A stretch of 64,000 bases of DNA from SKLM01 sp964575455 (GCA_964575455.1 CAZNRX010000008.1:1-64000), one strand, 5' to 3'. Shown: positions 49,625-58,812, counted from the first letter of the stretch. The notes: generated by a model from the letters alone, not told the origin. Numbers and translations: made by a program.

Positions 49625-52600
49625 ATGTCAAAGTATATCGCGACGCGAGCGACGCGCGGTGCCAATGCTATTGTGGCCGAGGCAGAGGCTCTGCTTGATC
49701 GCGCCATGGCCGAGAAGGGGGCCGACGCACCGGTCGCTTTCCCCAATACGGCCTATTACTTGCCGGTCACGTACGGCATGTTGGAACATAAGGTGGAGAC
49801 GCTGGGGGACCTCAAGCCGGTGCTGGAGCGGGCCAAGATGCTCCTGCACCCTGTGCCGGACGGCGCACACTGGGTACCCTACCTAGGCGAGACGCTGGAC
49901 AGTGGTCAGGCCACACTACTGGCCGCCGAGGCTATTGAGGGCATCCGTTTCACCCTGGACGAGCAGCCGGAGCCCTATCCCGGCCTGGAGCTAGCTGGAA
50001 GTACAGACTACCCCGGCTTCTCCGGCGATGGTCACCTCAACGGTCCCATCGACGACATCCAGTTGCGCTCCTGGGGTATCCAGTTGGTGGATGGCCGCAT
50101 GCCCGGCTTCGCCGCTATCGTCGGCAAGGCTCGCAGCAACGAGGCCGCCGTCACCATCGTGCGTGAACTTCAGCAGCGTAGCATTCTCATCTTCCTCTCC
50201 GGCAATGTCAATGGTCGCTCCATCATCGACCAGTTGCAGGAGGAGGGCGTGGAGATGGGGTATGATACCTACATCGTCCCCTTCGGCCGGGATACCCTCT
50301 CGGCCATCTATGCCCTGGGCTTCGCCACCCGCTCGGCGCTCACCTTCGGTGGTATGAGCGCTGGCGACTGGCGCCGCATCCTGCTCTACAACAAGTATCG
50401 CGTCTTTGCCTTCGTCCTGGCCCTGGGCGAGGTCGATGATCTCAAGTACGCCGCCGCTGCGGGGGCCATCTCCTATGGTTTCCCCACCATCGCGGATACG
50501 ACCATTCCGGAGATCCGCCCGACCGGTATCACCAAGTACGAGCACGTCATCTCCATGCCCTGGAACGAGATTGAGGGCAAGGATGACAAGGAGCGGGCCG
50601 CCAAGCTGGTGCAGAAGGCCATCGAGGTGCGCGGCGTCAAGATCCGTATCACCGAGGTGCCGGTGCCCATACCCTACGGCTCCGCGTTCGAGGGCGAGGT
50701 CGTCCGACGCGCCGACATGCGGATCGAGTTTGGCGGCAAGGGCAGCCGCGCCTTTGAGTACCTTACCATGCGCTCCATGGATGAGGTCGAGGACGGCAAG
50801 GTCGAGGTCATCGGTCCGGGGCTCGAGACGGTGGAAGAGGGCGGTTCGATGGATCTCGGTATCCTGGTGGAGGTCGCTGGCCGGGAGATGGAGGAGGACT
50901 TCGAGCCGGTCCTGGAGCGCCAGATCCACGACTTCACCAACGCTGGCTCCGGTATCCAGCATATTGGTCAGCGAGATATCGCCTGGATTCGCATCTCCAA
51001 GAAGGCAGCCGAGAAAGGGTTCGACCTGGAGCACTTCGGCAAGGTCTTCCACGCCCGCTTCCACGCGGACTTCGGCAATATCTTGGACAAGGTGCAGGTG
51101 ACCATCATCACCGAGCAGGATCTACACGCCGAATGGTTGGCGAAGGCGCGTGAGGCCTACGAGTTCCGCAACAAGCGGTTGGCCGATATGACGGATGAGT
51201 CGGTGGACACGTTCTACGACTGCACCCTCTGTCAGTCCTTTGCCCCCACCCACGTCTGCATCGTGACCCCCGAGCGATTGGGGCTCTGCGGTGCCTACAA
51301 CTGGCTCGATTGCAAGGCTTCAAACCGCATCAACCCCACTGGACCCAACCAGCCCATCCCCAAGGGAGACTGCGTCGACCGGGAGCTGGGCTACTGGACC
51401 GGCACCAAGGACACGGCCTTGAGCAACTCCCAGGGGACGGTCGAGAACGTCGCCCTGTACTCGATGATGGAAAACCCCATGACGTCCTGCGGGTGCTTCG
51501 AGTGCATCATGGTCTACGTCCCGGAGGTCGAGGGCGCTATCGTCATCAGCCGTGAGGATCCGGACATGACCCCGGCCGGTATGAAGTTCTCCACGCTCGC
51601 TGGGATGGCCGGTGGTGGCGTACAGACCCCTGGTGTCATGGGCATTGGCAAGTACTACATGACCAGCCCCAAGTTCATCCACGCAGACGGCGGCTTCAAA
51701 CGTATCGTCTGGATGTCCAAGTACCTCAAGGACACCATGGGCGATGAGCTGCAGGCCGTGGCCGAGCGCGAGGGCATGCCCGATCTGATCGACCGCATCG
51801 CCGACGGTAGCAACGTCAACACGGTCGCCGAGCTCGTCGAGTGGGTCGAGGAGAAGGATCATCCCGTCCTGGAGATGGGGCCCATGGATCCTCGCGAGAG
51901 AGGCGTCGGGGTGGCGCCTGAGGAGCTTGAGACCATGACCGCGGAGCCTGAAGCCGCAAGACCCGCCCCGGTGGCCGAGGAAGAGGTACCAGAGGAGAAG
52001 CCGGTCGCGGAGGAGGTAGCTCCCGCTGCCCCTGAAGCGGAGGAACCTGAGGAAGCCGTGCCTGCTGAGGAAGAAGCACCAGCTGAGCCTGTCCCGAGCG
52101 CAGTCGAGGGCGCTAGACCGGCGGTCAGTGTCCGGGCGGCAGAGACCGCCGATGTGAAGCAGCTGGCGGAGATGACCGCGGGCATCGTCATTGATCGCTT
52201 CCGTGACGCTATGGTCGCCGCCCTCCGTGAGCTTGGCGGTGACGTGTCCGCGGAGCTTCCAAGAGCCCGCGTCCGCAGGGCGCCGACGGCCCCTGCCCCA
52301 CCGGCCGAAGAGGTGGAGGAGGAGCTGCGGGCGGAAGAGGCGCCGGCTGCTGAGGAGGTCGCGGAGCCCGAACCGGAGGAGAGAGAGGAAGAGGCGGAGC
52401 TCCCGATCGTACGTGCTCGACCTAAGGTGGAACCCTGGAGTGAGGGCAAAGAGGACAGCGTAGAGATACCCAAGAAGAAGTGGACCGGAAAAGTCCGGGA
52501 GATCACCCTGGGCGCTACTGAGGCCGACGGCGGCACGCGTACCAAGACGGTCACTGTGGGGGGGCAGACCACCCTGCCCTTCCTCGGTTTCGAGGGAGAC

Positions 52601-53419
52601 GTCGGCCGCCGCCCGGCCATCGCGATCGAGATCCAGGACAAGAGACCTGAAGACTGGTCCCCAGTCTTGCTCGAGGCCTGGGGCGACGTGATGAACGACC
52701 CCGGCGAATGGGCCAAGGCAGCCGAGGAGCGGGGCGCGGACCTGATCATGCTTCAGTTGAGCTTGCAGGATGCCGATGGAGAACCTAACACGCCACAGAA
52801 GGCTCGTGACACCGTTCGCAAGGTGCTGGGGGCCACTGGACTTCCCCTCATCGTGCTCGGCCCTGGGCAGGTGGAGGCGGATAACGAGCTTCTCGTTCCG
52901 GTGGCAGAGGAAGCGTCCGGTGAGCGAGTTGTCCTGGGACTGTGCGAGGAGAAGAACTACCGCACCATTGTGGCCGCGGCGCTGGCGCACGATCAGATGG
53001 TGGTCGCCAGCACGGCGATGGACGTCAACCTTGCCAAGCAGCTCAATATCCTGGTCAGCGACATGGGGCTCCCGCTGGAACAGATCCTGATGGATCCGAC
53101 CTGCGCCGGCGTGGGCTACGGCATGGAGTATGGCTACTCCGTGATGGAGCGGCTGCGATTGGCTGCCCTGCAGGGCGACGCCATGTGTCAGCTGCCCATG
53201 ATCGTCATCGTCGGCAAGGAGGCCTGGCGCCAGAAGGAGGCCAAGGTGGACGAGGATGTCCCCGAGGCCTGGGGCGACTTCGCCGAGCGAGCCATCAACT
53301 GGGAGACGGTGACGGCCGCCACACTGGTCGAGTCAGCCGCCGATATACTGGTATTGCGCCACCCGGAGACGGCGCGGCGGACGCACAAGATGATCGATGA
53401 GCTGTGGGGTGAGGCATAG
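49625..53419 (+). CDS. acsB: Acetyl-CoA synthase fused to corrinoid protein small subunit (AcsB-AcsD fusion)
   Basis: A 1264-residue fusion; AAGGGAG precedes ATG 49625. Residues 1-740 are a full bacterial-type acetyl-CoA synthase, including the N-terminal domain that contacts CODH. The A-cluster is complete: C533, C536, C545 and C555 in 'CTLCQSFAPTHVC...LGLC', and C622-G-C624. Residues about 745-945 are a Pro/Glu/Ala-rich acidic linker with one helical island (near 835-880) and a short interspersed repeat ('PVPSAVEG'). Residues about 945-1264 are AcsD/CdhD, the TIM-barrel small subunit of the corrinoid iron-sulfur protein ('GATEADGGTRTKTV', 'PFLGFEG', 'DPTCAGVGYGMEY', 'LPMIVIVGKEAWR', 'LRHPETARR'). 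Normally these are separate genes. No stop or frameshift lies between them. The AcsC partner is encoded next. Tethering would keep the methyl donor beside the A-cluster. Confidence 0.93.
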   Translation: MSKYIATRATRGANAIVAEAEALLDRAMAEKGADAPVAFPNTAYYLPVTYGMLEHKVETLGDLKPVLERAKMLLHPVPDGAHWVPYLGETLDSGQATLLAAEAIEGIRFTLDEQPEPYPGLELAGSTDYPGFSGDGHLNGPIDDIQLRSWGIQLVDGRMPGFAAIVGKARSNEAAVTIVRELQQRSILIFLSGNVNGRSIIDQLQEEGVEMGYDTYIVPFGRDTLSAIYALGFATRSALTFGGMSAGDWRRILLYNKYRVFAFVLALGEVDDLKYAAAAGAISYGFPTIADTTIPEIRPTGITKYEHVISMPWNEIEGKDDKERAAKLVQKAIEVRGVKIRITEVPVPIPYGSAFEGEVVRRADMRIEFGGKGSRAFEYLTMRSMDEVEDGKVEVIGPGLETVEEGGSMDLGILVEVAGREMEEDFEPVLERQIHDFTNAGSGIQHIGQRDIAWIRISKKAAEKGFDLEHFGKVFHARFHADFGNILDKVQVTIITEQDLHAEWLAKAREAYEFRNKRLADMTDESVDTFYDCTLCQSFAPTHVCIVTPERLGLCGAYNWLDCKASNRINPTGPNQPIPKGDCVDRELGYWTGTKDTALSNSQGTVENVALYSMMENPMTSCGCFECIMVYVPEVEGAIVISREDPDMTPAGMKFSTLAGMAGGGVQTPGVMGIGKYYMTSPKFIHADGGFKRIVWMSKYLKDTMGDELQAVAEREGMPDLIDRIADGSNVNTVAELVEWVEEKDHPVLEMGPMDPRERGVGVAPEELETMTAEPEAARPAPVAEEEVPEEKPVAEEVAPAAPEAEEPEEAVPAEEEAPAEPVPSAVEGARPAVSVRAAETADVKQLAEMTAGIVIDRFRDAMVAALRELGGDVSAELPRARVRRAPTAPAPPAEEVEEELRAEEAPAAEEVAEPEPEEREEEAELPIVRARPKVEPWSEGKEDSVEIPKKKWTGKVREITLGATEADGGTRTKTVTVGGQTTLPFLGFEGDVGRRPAIAIEIQDKRPEDWSPVLLEAWGDVMNDPGEWAKAAEERGADLIMLQLSLQDADGEPNTPQKARDTVRKVLGATGLPLIVLGPGQVEADNELLVPVAEEASGERVVLGLCEEKNYRTIVAAALAHDQMVVASTAMDVNLAKQLNILVSDMGLPLEQILMDPTCAGVGYGMEYGYSVMERLRLAALQGDAMCQLPMIVIVGKEAWRQKEAKVDEDVPEAWGDFAERAINWETVTAATLVESAADILVLRHPETARRTHKMIDELWGEA
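52085..52113 (+). repeat. Interspersed GTCCCGAGCGCAGTCGAGG repeat inside the AcsB-AcsD linker
   Basis: The sequence resembles a palindromic repeat dispersed in many bacterial genomes (CCTGTCCTGAGC...GTCGAAGG type). Translated here it gives 'PVPSAVEG', a common signature of such insertions in low-complexity protein regions. Confidence 0.55.
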
Positions 53420-53505
53420 CATGTGACCTGGGAGCTTGGGCGCTGGACACGTTGTCGTCCGGCGCCTCGGCTCCCTGATCAGCCTTAAAGGAGAAAGCGA
53501 ACACA

Positions 53506-54870
53506 ATGGCACTTTCGGGTATTCAGATCTACAAACTCTTGCCTCAGACCAACTGTCAGGACTGTGGCTATCCCACCTGTCTGGCCTTCGCCATGAAGCT
53601 GGCGGCCAAGCAGGCCGACCTGGACGACTGCCCCCACGTCGATGATGAGGCCAGGGAGAAGCTCGCCGAGTCCAGCGCACCGCCCATTCGACTGGTGAGC
53701 CTTGCATCCAATGGACGGAAGGCGGAGGCGGGCAACGAGATCGTGTTGTTCCGTCACGAGAAGCGCTTCTTCAATCCGGCCGGCATCTTCATCCGTGTCT
53801 ACGATGACCAACCCTTGGACAGGATCAAGGAACAGACCGATGAGGCCATGAGCTACGCGGTTGAGTATGTTGGTATGGACCTGGCCCTGGACGGTATGGC
53901 GGTCCAAGCTGCGGGTGACCCTGACGACCCCGCCTCCGCTGATGCCTTTGGTGAGGCCGTCGCGGCCGTCCTTGAGACCGCCCAGGTGCCGCTGATCCTC
54001 ATCGCCGATGACGCAGACATCATGGCGAAGGGCTTGGAGGCCGCCAGCGGTACGAAACCGTTGATCTACGCTGCAACCGCTGACAACTGGGAGGCCTTTG
54101 TCGATCTGGCCAACGAGTACGAGGCGCCGCTTGCGGTTCAAGCTGAAACGATGAGCGCCCTGGCCGATTTGGTGAACAAGGCCAAGGCAGCTGGCGTTGC
54201 TCGCGTCGTGCTGGATCCTGCAGTCTCTGACATGCATTCAGGGTTGGCGCTGAACACGCTGATTCGACGCTTGGCCATCGACAAGATGTTCCGCCCCTTG
54301 GGGTTCCCCATCATCAGCTTCCCTGCGGAGTGCGTGGATGAGCCAGATATGGTCCCCGTGGCGGCGACTCATGCCATCTGCAAGTACGCTGGGTTTGTCG
54401 TGCTCGATGGTTTTAGCCCGGCAACGGCCTATCCGCTGCTGGTGCTGCGGGCCAATATCTATACCAACCCGCAGGAGCCGATCCAGGTGGAGCCTGGCCT
54501 GTACGAGGTCAACGATCCTGGGCCGGATTCTCCGGTTATGGTCACCACCAACTTCTCCATCACCTATTTCTCGGTGGCGAACGAGGTCGACGGCAGTGGT
54601 GTCCCCAGCTGGCTGCTGGTCGCGGCCGCCGAGGGCATGAGTGTGCTGACCGCATGGGCGGCAGGTGAATTCGACGCCGAGCGCATCGCCAAGATCGTCA
54701 AGGGGACCAACGTCGCCGATAAGATCGACCACCGCAAGCTGGTCATCCCTGGGCACGTGGCGGTGCTCCTGGGTGAACTGGAGGAGGAGCTGCCCGATTG
54801 GGAGATCCTCGTCGGCCCGCGCGAAGCCGTTGACCTGCCGGGCTATCTGAAGATTTGGAGCGCTGACTAA
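53506..54870 (+). CDS. acsC: Corrinoid iron-sulfur protein large subunit
   Basis: A 454-residue AcsC/CdhE. It carries the [4Fe-4S] that reduces cobalamin and the corrinoid-binding domain. The cluster motif is C17-x2-C20-x4-C25-x16-C42 ('NCQDCGYPTC'), at the N-terminus as usual. A TIM barrel follows and the C-terminal part (about 330-454) corresponds to the B12-binding Rossmann domain. SD AGGAG lies 12 bases before ATG 53506, slightly long. Its heterodimer partner AcsD is the C-terminal domain of the preceding fusion protein, so the corrinoid protein would be physically attached to acetyl-CoA synthase. Confidence 0.94.
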   Translation: MALSGIQIYKLLPQTNCQDCGYPTCLAFAMKLAAKQADLDDCPHVDDEAREKLAESSAPPIRLVSLASNGRKAEAGNEIVLFRHEKRFFNPAGIFIRVYDDQPLDRIKEQTDEAMSYAVEYVGMDLALDGMAVQAAGDPDDPASADAFGEAVAAVLETAQVPLILIADDADIMAKGLEAASGTKPLIYAATADNWEAFVDLANEYEAPLAVQAETMSALADLVNKAKAAGVARVVLDPAVSDMHSGLALNTLIRRLAIDKMFRPLGFPIISFPAECVDEPDMVPVAATHAICKYAGFVVLDGFSPATAYPLLVLRANIYTNPQEPIQVEPGLYEVNDPGPDSPVMVTTNFSITYFSVANEVDGSGVPSWLLVAAAEGMSVLTAWAAGEFDAERIAKIVKGTNVADKIDHRKLVIPGHVAVLLGELEEELPDWEILVGPREAVDLPGYLKIWSAD

Positions 54871-54875
54871 GAGGG

Positions 54876-54936
54876 GCTGTTGTAGCGGGGACAGTCCTTG
54901 GGAGACCGTTGTAGTGAGGACGTTCAGTCCTTGAGG
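54876..54936 (+). repeat. Class B leader element, two tandem copies
   Basis: GTTGTAGCGGGGACAGTCC (copy 1) and GTTGTAGTGAGGACGTTCA (copy 2), each running on into a CCTTG-purine tail. The AGGAC/GTCCT arms can form a short hairpin. Copy 2 ends 10 bases before ATG 54947. Related copies precede 58850 and 59819. Confidence 0.7.
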
Positions 54937-54946
54937 TTCTGCGACT

Positions 54947-56881
54947 ATGGTGAGCCCAGCCGAAACAACGTCAACTTGCCGCGTCCGATTTCTGCCTGCT
55001 GACCGCGAGGTCGAGGTATCGACTGGCACGCTTCTGAGTGACGCTGCTCAGGAGATTGGCGTCGACATCAACATGCCTTGCGGGGGTCAGGGGCGCTGTG
55101 GCCGTTGCGCTGTCATCGTGGAGGAGGGACCGATCCGCCGTCACTCCACGGAACGACTCTCGCCCGATGACGTGGCGTCCAGCTATGCGCTTGCCTGTCA
55201 GACCGCGGTTGAGGGAGACGTTGTCGTCACCGTGCCGCCGCAGGAGAAGATCGAGCGGCGGCTGGATACCAGCAAGCGGGCCGCCAAGGTCGAGTTGCCC
55301 TTTCCCTACAGCGTCCACGACCAGCCGCTGCGCAAGTACGTCGTGACCCTGGATCCACCCAGTCTCCAGGATCAGACCGACGATTGGTCCCGCCTAGAGC
55401 ACGAGCTGTCTCGGCGCTATGATCTAGAGGATGTGAGCGTCTCCTTGCCGGTCTTGCGCGAGCTGGGAACGGCCCTCCGAGAGGGCGATTGGACCGTCAC
55501 GGTGGTCGTTGAGCTAAGCAACTGGTGGCGACCAGAGGGACCGCCTCGTCTGATTGACGTGCTGCCGGGCGAGCGTCTGGAGAGCCTCTGGGCCGTGGCA
55601 ATGGACATCGGCACCACCAGCAACGTCGTCTGGCTCGTCGACTTGATCAGTGGCGAAGTGATGAGCCAGCAGGCGGACTATAACGGTCAGATCGCCCGCG
55701 GTGAGGATGTCATCTCGCGCATCATCTACGCCTCCAAGAACGAGAACGGCGTTGAGGAACTCCAGCGTCTGGTCGTGGAGACCTTCAATGGCCTGCTGAA
55801 GCAGGCGGCGCAGGAGCGCGGCATCAGCACCGACGAGATCTACAAGGCCGTGGTGGCCGGCAACAGCACCATGATTCATCTCTTCGCTGGTGTCCCACCG
55901 GAGACCATTCGTCTCATGCCCTTCATCACCGTGGTCAATCAGCTTCCTGCCTTCCAGGCTCGCGAGGTTGGCCTGGGGATCAACCCAGCGGCGACCATCG
56001 ATTGTCTACCCGGCATCGCTTCCTACGTCGGCGCGGATATCACGTCGGGCGTGATCAGCTCCGGGATGTGCGAGGAGGACGAGAAGCTGACCCTGTTCGT
56101 CGATGTCGGGACCAACGGCGAGATGGTGCTGGGCGATTGCTCCTGGCTCATCGCTTGCGCCTGCTCGGCTGGGCCTGCCTTCGAAGGGGCCGGCGTTGTG
56201 GACGGTATGCGCGCCACGGCTGGTGCCATCGAGGAAATCTGGGTCGATCGGGAGACGTATGAGACGACCTATCGCGTCATTGGCGACGAGAGACCGCGCG
56301 GGCTCTGCGGTTCGGGCCTCATCTCTCTCATGGCGGAGATGTTCACGTCTGGCGTGATCGACAAGAGCGGCAACGTGAACCTTGAACTGCCTACAGATCG
56401 CGTGCGAGAGGGCGAACACGGTTCTGAATACGTGGTCGTCTGGGGCGACCAGACCGAATCCGGTCAGGATATCGTCATTACGAACGTGGATCTCGATAAC
56501 CTCATGCGCGCCAAAGCTGCCATCTACGCCGGCTTCTCTATCTTGGCTCGCAGCGTTGGCCTGACCTTGGACGTGGTGGAGCGCGTGCTGATCGGCGGCG
56601 CCTTCGGCCAGTACATCAACGTGGAGAACGCCATCCAGATCGGCATGCTGCCTGATATGCCCTATGACAGCTTCCACTTCCTTGGCAACACCTCGGTGCG
56701 GGGTGCCTATATGGCCCTCATTTCCGAGGAGATGCGTGACCGCGTGGCGGAGGTGGGCCACATGATGACCTATCTTGAGCTCTCAGCCGATAACACGTTC
56801 TTCGACGAGTTCAACGCTGCCCTCTTCCTGCCTCACACAGACGCGGACAAGTTCCCGTCGGTGACCGGCGTGATGGGGTGA
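54947..56881 (+). CDS. acsV: Corrinoid protein reductive activator (RACo type)
   Basis: A 644-residue ATP-dependent activator that rescues the corrinoid protein from the inactive Co(II) state. The N-terminal [2Fe-2S] ferredoxin-like domain has C45-x5-C51-x2-C54 and C84 ('PCGGQGRCGRC', 'ALACQ'). A linker precedes an ASKHA-type ATPase starting at 'AMDIGTTSNVVW' (about residue 217), with 'VAGNSTMIHLFAG', 'DVGTNGEMVLG' and the closing 'GLTLDVVERVLIGGAFG' motifs of the DUF4445 family. Length and domain order match RACo. It is preceded by two class B leader elements and lies 76 bases after acsC. Confidence 0.93.
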   Translation: MVSPAETTSTCRVRFLPADREVEVSTGTLLSDAAQEIGVDINMPCGGQGRCGRCAVIVEEGPIRRHSTERLSPDDVASSYALACQTAVEGDVVVTVPPQEKIERRLDTSKRAAKVELPFPYSVHDQPLRKYVVTLDPPSLQDQTDDWSRLEHELSRRYDLEDVSVSLPVLRELGTALREGDWTVTVVVELSNWWRPEGPPRLIDVLPGERLESLWAVAMDIGTTSNVVWLVDLISGEVMSQQADYNGQIARGEDVISRIIYASKNENGVEELQRLVVETFNGLLKQAAQERGISTDEIYKAVVAGNSTMIHLFAGVPPETIRLMPFITVVNQLPAFQAREVGLGINPAATIDCLPGIASYVGADITSGVISSGMCEEDEKLTLFVDVGTNGEMVLGDCSWLIACACSAGPAFEGAGVVDGMRATAGAIEEIWVDRETYETTYRVIGDERPRGLCGSGLISLMAEMFTSGVIDKSGNVNLELPTDRVREGEHGSEYVVVWGDQTESGQDIVITNVDLDNLMRAKAAIYAGFSILARSVGLTLDVVERVLIGGAFGQYINVENAIQIGMLPDMPYDSFHFLGNTSVRGAYMALISEEMRDRVAEVGHMMTYLELSADNTFFDEFNAALFLPHTDADKFPSVTGVMG

Positions 56882-56886
56882 CGTGC

Positions 56887-56966
56887 AGTGCCTGGCACTT
56901 GGCCGCATCGCACGACACAGTGCCTGGCACCTGGCGAAGCTGCAGTTTGGGTGCCTGGCACTTGGC
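56887..56966. repeat. Three palindromic TGCCTGGCAC repeats
   Basis: AGTGCCTGGCACTTGGC at 56887-56903, AGTGCCTGGCACCTGGC at 56919-56935 and GGTGCCTGGCACTTGGC at 56950-56966, spaced about 31 bases apart. Each is a near-palindrome. They fill the gap between the activator and cooC. A related GGCGCCAGGCACC occurs near 1909. Confidence 0.8.
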
Positions 56967-56989
56967 CCGGAGGATGATGAGTAGACACT

Positions 56990-57799
56990 ATGACAACGAC
57001 TATCGCGTTAGCTGGTAAGGGCGGCACGGGCAAGACCACGGTCTCGGCGCTTCTCATTCGCTACCTGGTGGAGGAGCGGTCTGGGGCTATCCTTGCCATC
57101 GATGCAGACCCGGCCAGCAACCTCAATTTCGTCCTCGGGATGGAGCTCTATCAGACCATTGGCGAGATCCGTGAGGACATGCTCGATCAGGTCCAGAGCA
57201 GCGGTGCATTGGCTGGCTCGATGCCGGGTGGCATGAGCAAACAGGAGTACCTGGACTACCATGTCCAGATGTCGCTGGTGGAGGGTGAGCGGGTCGATCT
57301 GCTGGCTATGGGACGTCCTGAAGGGCCTGGCTGCTATTGCGCTGCCAACCAGATGCTCCGGGTGATCCTCGACCGACTGGAGAAGCAGTACGACTATGTC
57401 GTGATCGACAATGAGGCTGGGATGGAGCACCTCAGCCGGCGCACAACGCGAGATGTCGACGTGCTCTTGCTCGTCACTGATCCTACCCAGCGCGGTCTGA
57501 TCACGGCGAAACGGATGCAGGATATGGTACCCGAGCTTGAGATCGGCGTGGGCCACGTCTATTTGATCGTCAATCGACTGCGCGGTGGGAGGAGCGAGGA
57601 CGATGGTACAATGCCGAGACCCTTGGCTGAGGCCATTGACGAGGCCGACCTCGATTTGATAGGCACCCTGCCTGAGGAGTCATCTATGGCGGAGTTCGAG
57701 TTCACAGGACGACCGCTCGTGGAGCTCCCCGCAGACACCGGCCTCTATCAGGCGGTGCGGGAGATCGCCGACGACATCCTGCCAAACGGAAGGCGCTAG
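56990..57799 (+). CDS. cooC: CooC-type nickel-insertion ATPase
   Basis: A 269-residue MinD/CooC-family ATPase needed for nickel loading of CODH and/or ACS (also named AcsF in acetogens). It has the deviant Walker A 'GKGGTGKTT' (residues 9-17), 'IDADPASNL' switch, and the metal-binding C115-Y-C117 in 'GPGCYCAAN' that bridges the dimer. 'VIDNEAGMEHLSRR' is the CooC switch II region. No good SD is close to ATG 56990 (GGAGG is about 17 bases upstream), so translation may be weak or the start slightly different. It sits between the corrinoid activator and acsE, as expected for a maturation factor. Confidence 0.93.
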   Translation: MTTTIALAGKGGTGKTTVSALLIRYLVEERSGAILAIDADPASNLNFVLGMELYQTIGEIREDMLDQVQSSGALAGSMPGGMSKQEYLDYHVQMSLVEGERVDLLAMGRPEGPGCYCAANQMLRVILDRLEKQYDYVVIDNEAGMEHLSRRTTRDVDVLLLVTDPTQRGLITAKRMQDMVPELEIGVGHVYLIVNRLRGGRSEDDGTMPRPLAEAIDEADLDLIGTLPEESSMAEFEFTGRPLVELPADTGLYQAVREIADDILPNGRR

Positions 57800-57811
57800 G
57801 ACCGGGTGTTT

Positions 57812-57842
57812 TCGTTCCAACGTTCCAACGTTCAAATGTGCC
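57812..57842 (+). promoter_or_regulatory. Class A leader motif before acsE
   Basis: ACGTTCCAACGTTCAAATG starts at 57820, 42 bases before ATG 57862; an additional CGTTCCA half lies just upstream. AGGAGG follows. Same consensus and spacing as at 44847 and 47176. Confidence 0.6.
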
Positions 57843-57861
57843 AACAATAGGAGGACTAAAG

Positions 57862-58785
57862 ATGTACATCATTGGAGAGAATATCCACGTTGTCTCCCCT
57901 AAGGTAGCGCGAGCTATTGAGGAGCGAGATGCTAAGTTCTTCCAGGACATGGCGGTGCGCCAGGTGGATGCTGGCGCCAGCGCCGTCGACCTGAACATCG
58001 GCCCTCAGAAGAGAGAGGGTGAGGAGATCCTGCCTTGGCTGGTCGAGGCCGTCGAGGAGGTCGTCGATGTGCCCTTGGTCTTTGACACCACCAACCTGGA
58101 TGCCATCAAGGCGGCCTGCCAGGTCGTCTCCAAGGCTCAGCCCATCATCAACTCAGTCTCCGCCAAGGAGGAGTCGCTGGAGAGTGTCCCCCTGGTGGCC
58201 GCGGAGTACAACACGCGCCTCATTGGGCTGACGATGGAATCGGGCATGATCCCTGTCAGCGCCGAGGAGCGCGTCACCATCGCTATCGAGAACCTGATAC
58301 CCCGCATGCTGGAAATCGGCTTCCCGATGGAGGACTTCATCATTGATCCACTCGTCCTCACCGTCTCTGGTTGCCAGGAGTATTGCCCGCCGTTCCTTGA
58401 TGCCGTCCGGATGCTCAAGGTAGCCTGGGATCCAGCGCCAAAGACGAACGCCGGGCTGTCCAACGTCTCTAACGCCGTGCCGAACGAGATGCGCCCCTTG
58501 CTCAATCGAGTCTATCAGGTCATGATCATGGGAGCTGGCATCGATATGATCATCGCTGACCCCTTCGATGAGGACTTGATGGAGTTCATCCGCATCGTCG
58601 AGGAGCGGGACGACTCCACACCGTTGGGCCAGTCGCTCGTCAAGCTTCACGATCGCATCGCCGCGATGGAGGATCCCCAGCCGGCGGACTTCGACATGGA
58701 CGATCCACAGCAGGAGGCGATCTGGAAGACGGTGCAGGTGCTACAGAACGACATCATTTACACCGACTCCTATCTGCGTGTGTAG
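57862..58785 (+). CDS. acsE: Methyl-THF:corrinoid iron-sulfur protein methyltransferase
   Basis: A 307-residue AcsE/MeTr that moves the methyl group from methyl-THF to the corrinoid protein. AGGAGG lies seven bases before ATG 57862, preferred over ATG 57838. The pterin-binding TIM barrel is clear: 'IIGENIHV', 'DAGASAVDLNIGP', 'VFDTTNLDAIKAA', 'NSVSAKEE', and 'GLSNVSNAVP' near residue 205, a typical MeTr loop. It is slightly longer than the 262-residue Moorella enzyme, with a C-terminal extension. It lies between cooC and folD3 and carries a class A leader. Confidence 0.93.
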   Translation: MYIIGENIHVVSPKVARAIEERDAKFFQDMAVRQVDAGASAVDLNIGPQKREGEEILPWLVEAVEEVVDVPLVFDTTNLDAIKAACQVVSKAQPIINSVSAKEESLESVPLVAAEYNTRLIGLTMESGMIPVSAEERVTIAIENLIPRMLEIGFPMEDFIIDPLVLTVSGCQEYCPPFLDAVRMLKVAWDPAPKTNAGLSNVSNAVPNEMRPLLNRVYQVMIMGAGIDMIIADPFDEDLMEFIRIVEERDDSTPLGQSLVKLHDRIAAMEDPQPADFDMDDPQQEAIWKTVQVLQNDIIYTDSYLRV

Positions 58786-58812
58786 GTTGGTTACGCTTTA
58801 CGTTTTACGCCG

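Noticed and set aside
51320..52990. Long antisense frame (556 codons) opposite the AcsB-AcsD fusion, and similar ones opposite mttB-like, fhs and acsB
   Set aside because: High GC at third positions creates long antisense frames; the plus-strand products match known families with catalytic residues.
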